Assembly (NCBI GenBank): GCA_022510955.1
Contig: JAFLSM010000010.1
Location: forward strand, 1-56,753
Reading direction: 5' to 3'
Source: Ruminococcus sp.
Lineage (GTDB): Bacteria; Bacillota; Clostridia; Oscillospirales; Acutalibacteraceae
Length of the DNA stretch: 56,753 nucleotides
Shown here one piece after another: positions 27,651 through 35,467 of this stretch (positions within the stretch are counted from its first letter, which is position 1; each line of letters opens with the position of its first letter). Position numbers and translations under genes: made by a program. Below the pieces are notes generated by a model. That model did no database searches. It saw only the letters and a program-made list of their open reading frames with translations, and was not told where the DNA came from.

Positions 27651-28850
27651 TTATAATGTCATCTTTTTGCCGCTTGCCAAAAGTGTTACGCCATTTACAG
27701 AATCTTCAAATTCACCACTACAAAATTTGCATTTACATTTTGGTTCATAATCATGAGGCTCTGTATATGTTGTCAATTTACCTTCAAAATTTCTCAAGAC
27801 ATACTTTCTGTGTCCTTGAGAAATAATATGATTAGGCATAATCGGTATTTTACCACCGCCACCAGGTGCATCTATAACAAATGTAGGAACTGAAAAACCT
27901 GTGGTATGTCCTTGTAATGCTTCGATTATCTCAATCCCCTTAGATACAGATGTTCTGAAATGAGACAAACCAAGAGAAAGATCGCACTGATAGATATAAT
28001 AGGGGCGAACTCTTATTTTAACAAGCTTTCTTACAAGCTCTCTCATTACATGAATGCAATCGTTTACACCTGCCAAAAGCACGCTCTGATTACCTAACGG
28101 TATTCCGGCATCAGCCAACATAGCACAAGCTTTTTCGGATTCAGGAGTAATTTCGTTCGGATGGTTAAAATGCACATTAATCCAAAGTGGATGGTATTTT
28201 TTTAGCATATTGCACAACTCAGGAGTAATTCGCTGAGGCATAACCACCGGAGTTCTGGTTCCTATTCTAATAATCTCAACATGCTCAATTTCACGTAGAT
28301 TTTTGAGAACATATTCAATTTTTTCGTCAGACATTGTCAATGGGTCGCCCCCGGAAATCAAAACATCTCTGACCTCCTTATGACTGCGAATATATTCTAT
28401 GCTTTTATCTATTTGTTCCTTACTTAATGCAGTATCATTCTGCCCCGAAAATCGTCTTCGGGTACAGTGTCTGCAATACATAGAACATTGATTAGTTACT
28501 AAAAATAACACTCTGTCAGGATAACGATGGGTTAAACCCGTACACGGAGAATCTGTTTCTTCATGAAGGGGATCTCTCTGATCTTCCGGAGCAAAATAGG
28601 TTTCTTTGTTGTCAGGGACAGCCTGTTTTCTGACAGGATCGTCAGGATTATCAGGATCTATCAACGAAAGATAATATGGTGTAATTGCCATTCTATACTT
28701 GCAAAGGCACTTATCTATATTATTTTTTTCATCATCCGTCAAATTAAAATAATTTGACAGCTGTTCGGCATCCGTTATTCTGTTTTTAAATTGCCAATGC
28801 CAATCATTCCAGTTTTCGTCGGAAACCTCTGAAAAAAAACGTCTACTCAT
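27651..28850 (-). CDS. kamA: L-lysine 2,3-aminomutase (radical SAM)
   Basis: A 399-residue radical-SAM, PLP-dependent enzyme that converts L-lysine to L-beta-lysine. The cluster ligands are in CSMYCRHC (Cys122, 126, 129). The PLP lysine is Lys334 in DAPGGGGK, the zinc cysteines are 372, 374 and 377 with Cys265, and the residues that bind the lysine side-chain amine are Asp290 (YQCDLSLG) and Asp327 (FVIDAPG). All sit three positions before those of Clostridium subterminale lysine aminomutase as I recall it. Glutamate 2,3-aminomutases change the two aspartates. The start at 28850 follows GGAGG by five bases; the track adds 14 residues. No lysine-fermentation genes or AblB-type acetyltransferase are nearby. 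Confidence 0.96.
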   Translation of the reverse strand: MSRRFFSEVSDENWNDWHWQFKNRITDAEQLSNYFNLTDDEKNNIDKCLCKYRMAITPYYLSLIDPDNPDDPVRKQAVPDNKETYFAPEDQRDPLHEETDSPCTGLTHRYPDRVLFLVTNQCSMYCRHCTRRRFSGQNDTALSKEQIDKSIEYIRSHKEVRDVLISGGDPLTMSDEKIEYVLKNLREIEHVEIIRIGTRTPVVMPQRITPELCNMLKKYHPLWINVHFNHPNEITPESEKACAMLADAGIPLGNQSVLLAGVNDCIHVMRELVRKLVKIRVRPYYIYQCDLSLGLSHFRTSVSKGIEIIEALQGHTTGFSVPTFVIDAPGGGGKIPIMPNHIISQGHRKYVLRNFEGKLTTYTEPHDYEPKCKCKFCSGEFEDSVNGVTLLASGKKMTL

Positions 28851-28926
28851 TTTTACCTCCAAATCATCAGGTTGATATAATTCCTTTATCAATTAAATTA
28901 ATCATATCTGATGTTATAATACAGAT

Positions 28927-30399
28927 TTATAATGTTCTCATAGTCCACTTAAAATATATCCAAAAAACAGGGGCCATACCTTTAATAAACGCATAAGGAA
29001 AGGCTTTTCTTATTGCAACATCAAGATGCATTGATCGACTTGCTTTAAACAAAATACAATCTCCTCTTTTGTGAACATTCTTTATCTTTTTCACCAAATC
29101 CGCCATATTGTTCTCGTGATAGCAAACCAAATCTCTGGTAAGTGAATCGTGGATTTTTTGAGATTTTTCACCATAAGTTATAAGCACATCGATATTTGAA
29201 TTCGAAATACTTTCAGCTATATTGCGATATATATCATCTTCAAAACCATCTATCTCTCCAATATCTCCCAATACTGCAATTTTTCTTCCTTTTCCTAAAC
29301 ATTTCATATCATCTATTACCTTTATTGATAAGGCTATAGATTTTGCACTTGCATTATAACAATCGGCGTATATCTTTGTACCAAAAGAACTATATGTATT
29401 CTGTCTGAATCCAAGAGGTTTGTATTTTAATAAGCCTCTAACTATCTTGTTTGAAGGAATCCCCTGTATTCTACCGCATACATAAGCCATTTGCGCATTG
29501 TAAATATTATGAACTCCACTTATCGGAAGTGTGATATTAACACATTCATCCAAATAGTGCAAATCAAAACTTAAACTGTTAGCATTGGACTTAATATTAT
29601 CAGCAAAGCAGTCGGCGGTTTTATCCTTTATAGATACTTTTATAACCTTTTGACTAAATTGTACCTTTGATGAATTTGGATCGTCTCCATTAATAATAAC
29701 AATTCCATTTTTATCCATACCCGCAGTAATATCACATATTGCACGCATGATGTTTTCTTCACTACCCAATTCACCTATATGGGATTTATCCATATTTGTA
29801 ATGCAGGCAATCTGAGGTTTCAAAACTTCCGAAGCATTCTTGGCATTAAAAGGATCGCTCTCATTAACTTCCTGCACAAAAAGCTCAGCTTTTTTATCAA
29901 AACGCTGAATTTCAAATCCAACATATTCAAAAGTGTTTCCGTTTGTAACATTACAGAAGGTATTGTATTGAGAAGAATAAACACAATTAATATAATTCTT
30001 TGTAGTTGTTTTTCCGCAAGAACCTGTGATTACAGTTGTAGGAATCCGTATTTTGTCATACATAGGCTGTAAAATACGGTTTAGTGACTTAAGAACATCG
30101 TCCACAATAATACATGGATAATCGCCTATCTGATGACTGCACAGTAACGCGCGTGCACCATTTTTCATTGCATTATGAGCGACAGTATCTTCATCCCTCT
30201 CATAATGGACAAATAAGCAATCCTTAATAAAAACTCCCTCGAAACAACAAATCATAGGAAACTTTTTATCCAAATCCACTCTATTAGGATAACCGATATG
30301 CAATATATCACATATTTGTCTAATCGACAAAAGCTCATCCTTGTGCGTTTTCATTATTCTTTTTGCTTTTTTATTTCTTGCAAACCCCAATAAATCCAT
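28927..30399 (-). CDS. MurF-like Mur ligase paralogue
   Basis: A 490-residue ATP-dependent amide ligase. Domain 1 (about 20-115) is MurF-like. The P-loop is TGSCGKTTTK (125-134). ITNMDKSHIGELGS follows at about 200-213, GVHNIYNAQMAY at about 295-306, then DCYNAS at 346-351 (MurF: DAYNANP) and KASRSMHLD near the C-terminus (MurF: KGSR). Divergent motifs, location in the glycan operon and a hydrophobic tail (GMAPVFWIYF) argue against the housekeeping MurF. Placed next to kamA, it may attach beta-lysine, or a peptide containing it, to an acceptor; this is inference. AAGGATG is seven bases before the ATG. Confidence 0.88.
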   Translation of the reverse strand: MDLLGFARNKKAKRIMKTHKDELLSIRQICDILHIGYPNRVDLDKKFPMICCFEGVFIKDCLFVHYERDEDTVAHNAMKNGARALLCSHQIGDYPCIIVDDVLKSLNRILQPMYDKIRIPTTVITGSCGKTTTKNYINCVYSSQYNTFCNVTNGNTFEYVGFEIQRFDKKAELFVQEVNESDPFNAKNASEVLKPQIACITNMDKSHIGELGSEENIMRAICDITAGMDKNGIVIINGDDPNSSKVQFSQKVIKVSIKDKTADCFADNIKSNANSLSFDLHYLDECVNITLPISGVHNIYNAQMAYVCGRIQGIPSNKIVRGLLKYKPLGFRQNTYSSFGTKIYADCYNASAKSIALSIKVIDDMKCLGKGRKIAVLGDIGEIDGFEDDIYRNIAESISNSNIDVLITYGEKSQKIHDSLTRDLVCYHENNMADLVKKIKNVHKRGDCILFKASRSMHLDVAIRKAFPYAFIKGMAPVFWIYFKWTMRTL

Positions 30400-30437
30400 T
30401 TTTTATCATCCTTATACAAATAGTCAATATAAATTAC

Positions 30438-32033
30438 TCAGGTTTTATTGAACAAAGTAGCATAATAGTAATACAAAGTTTCTGCCATCATTCTCTTATT
30501 TCCAAAATACGAATCCTTTACAGATATTGTAATATCTGCTATTTGAGGATTACCTCTTCGCATTAAGCGCATATGAGGTATATCAGCTTTTCTTTCACTT
30601 TCCGGGAATTGTAAAAACATTTCGAGGAGTTTTCTATTGTTGTATGGTATAGTTATTTCATGAAAATATTCCTGAGATGCAAAAGAAGTTGATGCCCAAG
30701 CTCCCATTCTAATCTCCCAGTAACTCAAATCATGCATAGTATAGCCCATTATATCATCAACAAGCCCTGTTTCTCGCATAAAGCTTTCATATGACTTATC
30801 GGCATAATGCATTTCCCAAGGTTCAAAGAAGTATCTTGCTTGTCCTATTGTAAAATGTCTCGGAGTAAGTTTTCTCGGCATATTGACTTTATAATACTTT
30901 CGATTAGTATAGGCTCTACCAATTTCAGACACATCAGATTTTATTTCAACATCAATGTCATTTTCTCTCTCCATACAAATATATTTACGCTTTTCGTTAG
31001 GATGCAACTTACATAAGTAAGAAGTATTGTGCTCAAGGATTTTTTGCAAAAAATCATAGTCCTTTATCTGGTTTTCGTCATCAGGTATTTTGTATAAGTG
31101 GTGTTCAATACCAGTCTTACTACATATCTCGGCAGCTGCATCTGCATCAATTTTTTCCGATTCTTTAGAAATAAAACTATAACAAAAAAAGTCACCATAC
31201 CAAGGCTTTGCATTTGCAAAAGTAGTCTTACTATCAACGCCTCCGGTTAATGAAATGCCAACTCTCGACCATTTTTTTATAGTCAATTCAATATTTGAAG
31301 AAAATAGTCTATGCATTTCTTCTATTTTGTTTGTTTTTTCATCATCATTTTTAAGAATTTCTAATTCATTTCTCGGAAATATTCTTTCTATTCTAAAAAC
31401 CTTATTCTCGTATCTAACAACTGTATTCGGTCCAAGTCTCTTTAATTCTTTATACGGAGATTTATTTCCCGGTAAAAATCCGCTGCCACGATAATATCCC
31501 TTACAACTTACAAGTCTTTCTATATCCTCGTCTACCTCTAATCCAAAGACATCTCCTGCAAGCTGTGGTACTGATGTTATCACAAGTGCATCATTAACAT
31601 TGCCAAAATACAACATTTTTTGTCCGGCACAATCTTGAACAGCCAATATTCGGTCATTAACAACTATAAATAATGCAAAAACGCCGGTCAATTCATCTAA
31701 CTTATCTAAGAAAACGCTATAATTATTAATGTAACTTTTAACTAATGTATTCAAAATATTATTTTCATCAGTTTCACCTGTAAATGGATTATAAGCATGA
31801 CCTACCATTATAATGTGAATATTGTCTACAGATTTATTAAACACTCCAACCAACGGATGAGTAATCATTTTATATTTACCGACGCTACATATATTCCACT
31901 TTCCATAAAAAGGATAGCTGTCTAAGCAATCAATTTGAGAATCCGTAAACAAATAAGCTCTGCAAAATAATCTTTCTCTATATTTGTCTTCTGAATCTAA
32001 TCTATTTTTTATCTCGTCAAAATAATTCTTCAA
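30438..32033 (-). CDS. Asparagine-synthetase-like amide synthetase without glutaminase cysteine
   Basis: A 531-residue protein. The C-terminal ATP-pyrophosphatase domain has SLTGGVDSKTT (261-271), matching the S-x-GG-x-DS PP-loop of asparagine and beta-lactam synthetases. The N-terminal half keeps an Ntn-like outline (GHAYNPFTGE, DELTGVFALFIV, GQKMLYF). However, it does not start Met-Cys, so it probably cannot release ammonia from glutamine. Relatives of that kind adenylate a carboxylate and join it to an amine. The start is TTG after AGGATG; an in-frame stop lies two codons upstream. A T7 run there is a possible frameshift point (see findings). Confidence 0.8.
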   Translation of the reverse strand: MKNYFDEIKNRLDSEDKYRERLFCRAYLFTDSQIDCLDSYPFYGKWNICSVGKYKMITHPLVGVFNKSVDNIHIIMVGHAYNPFTGETDENNILNTLVKSYINNYSVFLDKLDELTGVFALFIVVNDRILAVQDCAGQKMLYFGNVNDALVITSVPQLAGDVFGLEVDEDIERLVSCKGYYRGSGFLPGNKSPYKELKRLGPNTVVRYENKVFRIERIFPRNELEILKNDDEKTNKIEEMHRLFSSNIELTIKKWSRVGISLTGGVDSKTTFANAKPWYGDFFCYSFISKESEKIDADAAAEICSKTGIEHHLYKIPDDENQIKDYDFLQKILEHNTSYLCKLHPNEKRKYICMERENDIDVEIKSDVSEIGRAYTNRKYYKVNMPRKLTPRHFTIGQARYFFEPWEMHYADKSYESFMRETGLVDDIMGYTMHDLSYWEIRMGAWASTSFASQEYFHEITIPYNNRKLLEMFLQFPESERKADIPHMRLMRRGNPQIADITISVKDSYFGNKRMMAETLYYYYATLFNKT

Positions 32034-32297
32034 AAAAATTCACACATCCTGTTCAATATATAATGCTTACTGAATAAACTGCAAGTAGCCATTGATGTTT
32101 TATAAAAATATCGACAGGCGGTATTCTTACACAAAATCTAATAATTCCGATTCAGTTAGCGATTTGATAAGCTTTTTTACAAAGATTTTTCGCTTGTATA
32201 CTCAAAATCCTACACCTAAACAATTCAAAAATTTTTATTCTATATGTTGATTTCTAAATTTTCGAATTGTTCGGCAGAGATTATATTACTATCACTC
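32034..32297. other. 264-base gap in the operon without an intact gene
   Basis: AT-rich sequence between the dehydrogenase stop and the amide synthetase. On the minus strand, 20-odd codons open directly after the dehydrogenase stop in another frame read SAEQFENLEINI then stop, and further on an unstarted stretch reads KKLIKSLTESELLDFV then stop. Neither has a start codon and ribosome binding site. They look like gene remains or a frameshifted end of the dehydrogenase rather than a leader. No terminator is evident. Confidence 0.4.
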
Positions 32298-33194
32298 TCA
32301 AGACAAAAAATTAAAAATCAATGATTGTAATCTTTTTGAATTATTATCCCCCACGAAGCTGTTGTGCGGAGTGACAATAACATTGTCAAAAGTCCAGAGC
32401 GCATTTTCTTCACTTAGTGGTTCTTCTTCAAACACATCAAGCACAGCACCGCTGAGTTTATTATTTTCAAGTGCTTCAACAAGAGCATTCGTGTCGACTA
32501 CAGCACCCCTTGCAATATTAACAAGCACCGAATTATTTTTCATTTTGTCTAATTTATCTTTATCTATAATATGAAATGTCTGCTCGGTAAGCGGTAATGT
32601 AAGAACAACAACATCGGAATTTGACAGCACATCTTCAATATCATCAAGATGAACCATATAATCGTAGTTGTTGTCATCCTGTCTTACGAGAATATCCACT
32701 CCGACTACCCTGCATCCAAAAGCTTTAAATCTCTTAGCACATTCAGTTCCGACGCTTCCGCAGCCGACTATACATACTGTTTTACCAAATAACTCCGACA
32801 AGTTTCTTTCTTTATTCCATAAGCACTTCTTCTGATTATCCGCAAACACATTCATATGTTTGTATATCTGCAACACTCCTGCAAAAGCAAATTCTGCCAT
32901 AGGAATACTATAAACACCTCGTGCATTATAGATTTCAATATTATGTTCTTTTACATATTCCATAGGTACACGGTCAAATCCCGCACTTGTCAACTGGATA
33001 TATCTTAAATTAGTAAACTTTTCAATAGGATGATGGAGAAATAATCCATTACAAATAATTCCTTCAACCCAATCATAATCACACGGTAGCTCATTTTTTT
33101 CAAATTGAAGAAAAGAAACTGCATGACCCATCTGCTCAATTTTCTCAATATGCTTTTTTGCCTCTTGCCATGCACCTGTAATCAGCAAATTCAT
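32298..33194 (-). CDS. D-isomer-specific 2-hydroxyacid dehydrogenase
   Basis: A 298-residue NAD(P)-dependent enzyme that interconverts a 2-oxoacid and a (R)-2-hydroxyacid. The Rossmann motif is VGCGSVGTECAKRF (about 145-158). The catalytic triad is Arg in NIARGAVVD, Glu in DVFEEEPLSEE and His in TPHNSFVG. It is 10-20 residues short at the C-terminus compared with most relatives, ending abruptly after LIFNFLS in a run of T, where a one-base shift would extend it. It follows the aldolase gene by two bases, which suggests that the aldolase product is its substrate. GAGGAG precedes the ATG. Confidence 0.9.
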   Translation of the reverse strand: MNLLITGAWQEAKKHIEKIEQMGHAVSFLQFEKNELPCDYDWVEGIICNGLFLHHPIEKFTNLRYIQLTSAGFDRVPMEYVKEHNIEIYNARGVYSIPMAEFAFAGVLQIYKHMNVFADNQKKCLWNKERNLSELFGKTVCIVGCGSVGTECAKRFKAFGCRVVGVDILVRQDDNNYDYMVHLDDIEDVLSNSDVVVLTLPLTEQTFHIIDKDKLDKMKNNSVLVNIARGAVVDTNALVEALENNKLSGAVLDVFEEEPLSEENALWTFDNVIVTPHNSFVGDNNSKRLQSLIFNFLS

Positions 33195-33196
33195 GC

Positions 33197-34048
33197 TTAT
33201 ATCTCCTCATTATTTTTTATGCTGCCGCATATCATTCGCACTTTTTCAGCCACAATACGTTCATTATCAGTGAAAAATGAACTGTATTTCTGACATTCCT
33301 GTTCAAAATTTCTTATTTCACGAACACCGTTTTTAAAAATCAAATTAATCTCTTCCAAATCTTTAATCTTGCTTACATTGCAAAAGCTTCTGGAAAGAAT
33401 AGCACAAGTTGACTGCATTCGATAATGTTCCTTGATTATACATTCGGAAATCAGCATACCTTTTCCGAGTGATGCAATACCACCAAATCCATACGGTATT
33501 CCGCTTAACTTAAATTTCAGACATAGTTTTTCTACTGTTCCATCAGTAAGAAGTTCAAACATAAATTTCTTGCCATATCCTAAACTCAAATCATTTAAAC
33601 CGATAAATATTTCATCAATGCCCTTGATTTTCAGTATCTCATCCATAACTTCAACAGATTCGGGAGTTTCAACCAAAGGCATCGTTTTTGCTCTTCCGCC
33701 TACCAGTTCCACAAAGGTTTTAACCTCATCAACAGTTTTGAAGAACGGCAACATAAGAATGTCTGCTCCCGCTTCTATGGCAGCATCAATTTCATCTTTT
33801 GAAGAACAGTATTCATCTGTTGCTTCATGAATAGGATTTAATCGAACCAATATTTCAGCTGAGCTGACAACACTCTTGATTGTCTTAATATCCTGAATCG
33901 TATGGTGAGATTGAACTGTATCCATACCGCCCTGACGCTGTGATTTTCCGATATATTCCATATCGACAAAAATACGATCTACACCGGCCGCTTCCGCAAT
34001 ACGAGCCACATCAGGACTGTTTGTTATGTACATAAATTTTAAACCCAT
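33197..34048 (-). CDS. HpcH/HpaI-family aldolase
   Basis: A 283-residue class II (metal-dependent) pyruvate-type aldolase fold. FVDMEYIGKSQRQGG supplies the base and glycine-rich loop area, LVRLNP the binding arginine, then ADILMLPFFKT, MPLVETPESV (metal glutamate) and IFIGLNDLSLGYG (metal aspartate region). Members add or remove pyruvate or a related enolate to or from an aldehyde, or act as citryl/malyl lyases. Position directly after the priming transferase and before a hydroxyacid dehydrogenase suggests a biosynthetic role here. GAGGAAAAATAATG is a good start. Confidence 0.85.
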   Translation of the reverse strand: MGLKFMYITNSPDVARIAEAAGVDRIFVDMEYIGKSQRQGGMDTVQSHHTIQDIKTIKSVVSSAEILVRLNPIHEATDEYCSSKDEIDAAIEAGADILMLPFFKTVDEVKTFVELVGGRAKTMPLVETPESVEVMDEILKIKGIDEIFIGLNDLSLGYGKKFMFELLTDGTVEKLCLKFKLSGIPYGFGGIASLGKGMLISECIIKEHYRMQSTCAILSRSFCNVSKIKDLEEINLIFKNGVREIRNFEQECQKYSSFFTDNERIVAEKVRMICGSIKNNEEI

Positions 34049-34085
34049 TATTTTTCCTCATTCCACTAAGAAACGATTATGCAAC

Positions 34086-34697
34086 TCAAGTTACTTCTTT
34101 TACCGTTTCTTCAACATTCTCATTATCCGCATTACTGAGAACTTTAAATATTGTCATAAAAAAGATTTTAATATCCAATAAAAAGGATACATTATCTACA
34201 TACCAAACATTCAGTACAATTCTCTTATGCCACTCAACATCTTTTCGACCATGCACCTGCGCCCATCCTGAAATGCCGGGACGAACATTGAACATTTTCT
34301 TCTGTTCATCAGTATACTCTTCATAAGGCCACGGATGATAAGTAAGCGGAGGACGAGGGCCAATCAAAGCCATATCGCCTCTCAAAACATTTATGCACTG
34401 AGGTAATTCATCAAGACTTGTTGCACGAATTATGCGTCCTACTCGGGTAACACGCGTATCATTTTTTCCTGAGTAAACTCCTGAACCGGTGTGCTCAGCC
34501 CCTTGACACATACTTCTGAATTTCAATATTTTAAATACTTTACCATTTTTTCCGATTCGTTCTTGTTTAAAAAACACAGGTCCCGGAGAATCAATTTTAA
34601 TAAGTAACGCTATAAGCAACATTGGTACTGCACCAAGAATCAAAAATAAGAACGATATTACACAGTCAATAGCTCTTTTAACTCCATTTTTATACAT
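34086..34697 (-). CDS. Polyprenyl-phosphate sugar-1-phosphate transferase (priming)
   Basis: About 203 residues. One N-terminal membrane hairpin (AIDCVISFLFLILGAVPMLLIALLI) leads into SPGPVFFKQERIGKNGKVFKILKFRSM, TRVTRVGRIIRATSLDELPQ and DMALIGPRPP, the catalytic block of WcaJ/RfbP/EpsL-type enzymes. It loads the first sugar phosphate onto undecaprenyl phosphate at the cytoplasmic face. The short form without WbaP's extra N-terminal spans is usual for Gram-positive loci. The start at 34697 follows GGGGAG; the track ORF's extra 29 residues have no site. It is the promoter-proximal gene of the operon. Confidence 0.94.
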   Translation of the reverse strand: MYKNGVKRAIDCVISFLFLILGAVPMLLIALLIKIDSPGPVFFKQERIGKNGKVFKILKFRSMCQGAEHTGSGVYSGKNDTRVTRVGRIIRATSLDELPQCINVLRGDMALIGPRPPLTYHPWPYEEYTDEQKKMFNVRPGISGWAQVHGRKDVEWHKRIVLNVWYVDNVSFLLDIKIFFMTIFKVLSNADNENVEETVKEVT

Positions 34698-34878
34698 TTG
34701 CTCTCTCCCCACACAGATGTTTTCTATACTATATATGATACCCTCACCATAAAATAGGCATACCGTCATTATTCTTTTCAGCACTGATTATGTTGGTGTC
34801 TGTTTACATTTTAGAATAAACTTTACATTACTGTTCCGAAGAAAAATAACAGGCTTTTTTCATTGGTTAACTAATATA

Positions 34879-34887
34879 ATTATAGCA
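34879..34887 (-). promoter_or_regulatory. Probable extended -10 promoter of the polysaccharide operon
   Basis: The minus strand reads TGCTATAAT, an extended -10 element. The nearest -35-like hexamer, TTGTCT, is 20 bases upstream, wider than ideal. It lies about 180 bases before the first gene and is the best candidate in the gap. Confidence 0.35.
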
Positions 34888-35262
34888 TAATTATATTGCA
34901 AATAAGACAACATACTATTCACAAAATCTGTCCTAATCTGCATCTCTACATACTAACCCATATTATTAATAAATTTTACAACATTTTTTCATTTTAGTCA
35001 ATATAATATTCTTACAAGAACAATCATTACCAGTATTTTGGTATTTTTTAATTAAAAAAAGCGTTTTTGAGTATTTTCTTTGCTAATATTAGAAAAAACT
35101 GAGAACCTAAAAATAACCGATATTTCTATAAAATTCAGTAGTTTCAATAGATAACTTATCTCTCAAGGATTATGTCAGATTTTTTCTTACGAACATCAAG
35201 AAATTATATGTAATAATATCGTAATTAACTACCAAACAGTAGACATAAAAAACTTCTAAACA

Positions 35263-35305
35263 CAAAATCCGATTAATCTTCATTTAGAAAATCAATCGGA
35301 TTTTT
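35263..35305 (-). terminator. Inverted repeat, probable terminator downstream of the hydrolase
   Basis: A perfect 11-base inverted repeat (AAAATCCGATT and AATCGGATTTT) with a 20-base loop. It is T-flanked on both strands, and more strongly on the plus strand. Position suggests that it ends the hydrolase transcript and insulates the polysaccharide promoter. Confidence 0.55.
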
Positions 35306-35467
35306 CATGTTTTATACTTTATTTACCAAAATTTGGCAAAAAATTATATCTTTGAATTTTTAAGATGTTTTCTTACTGTTGATTTGGAACAATTTGGCAG
35401 ATAACGTGCAAACAAGTTGCGCCAACAGCCATCAGGCGTAATTTATTAAGTAGTTACTTAATTATTA

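Larger units (their letters stand above)
34698..35467. other. 770-base intergenic region upstream of the polysaccharide operon
   Basis: No ORF of note on either strand. It holds the probable operon promoter near 34,880, roughly 175 bases of possible leader, an imperfect hairpin around 35,065-35,100, a strong inverted repeat at 35,263-35,305 and the 3' end of the hydrolase transcript. I found no LoaP or NusG-like gene in the window that would act on a leader. Confidence 0.6.

Noticed and set aside
32030-32052. Reading the amide synthetase as a normal glutamine-dependent AsnB starting Met-Cys after a frameshift in the T7 run
   Set aside because: It needs an extra base, the ATG has no spaced ribosome binding site, and the residues after the cysteine do not resemble a glutaminase N-terminus. 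Kept only as a caveat.
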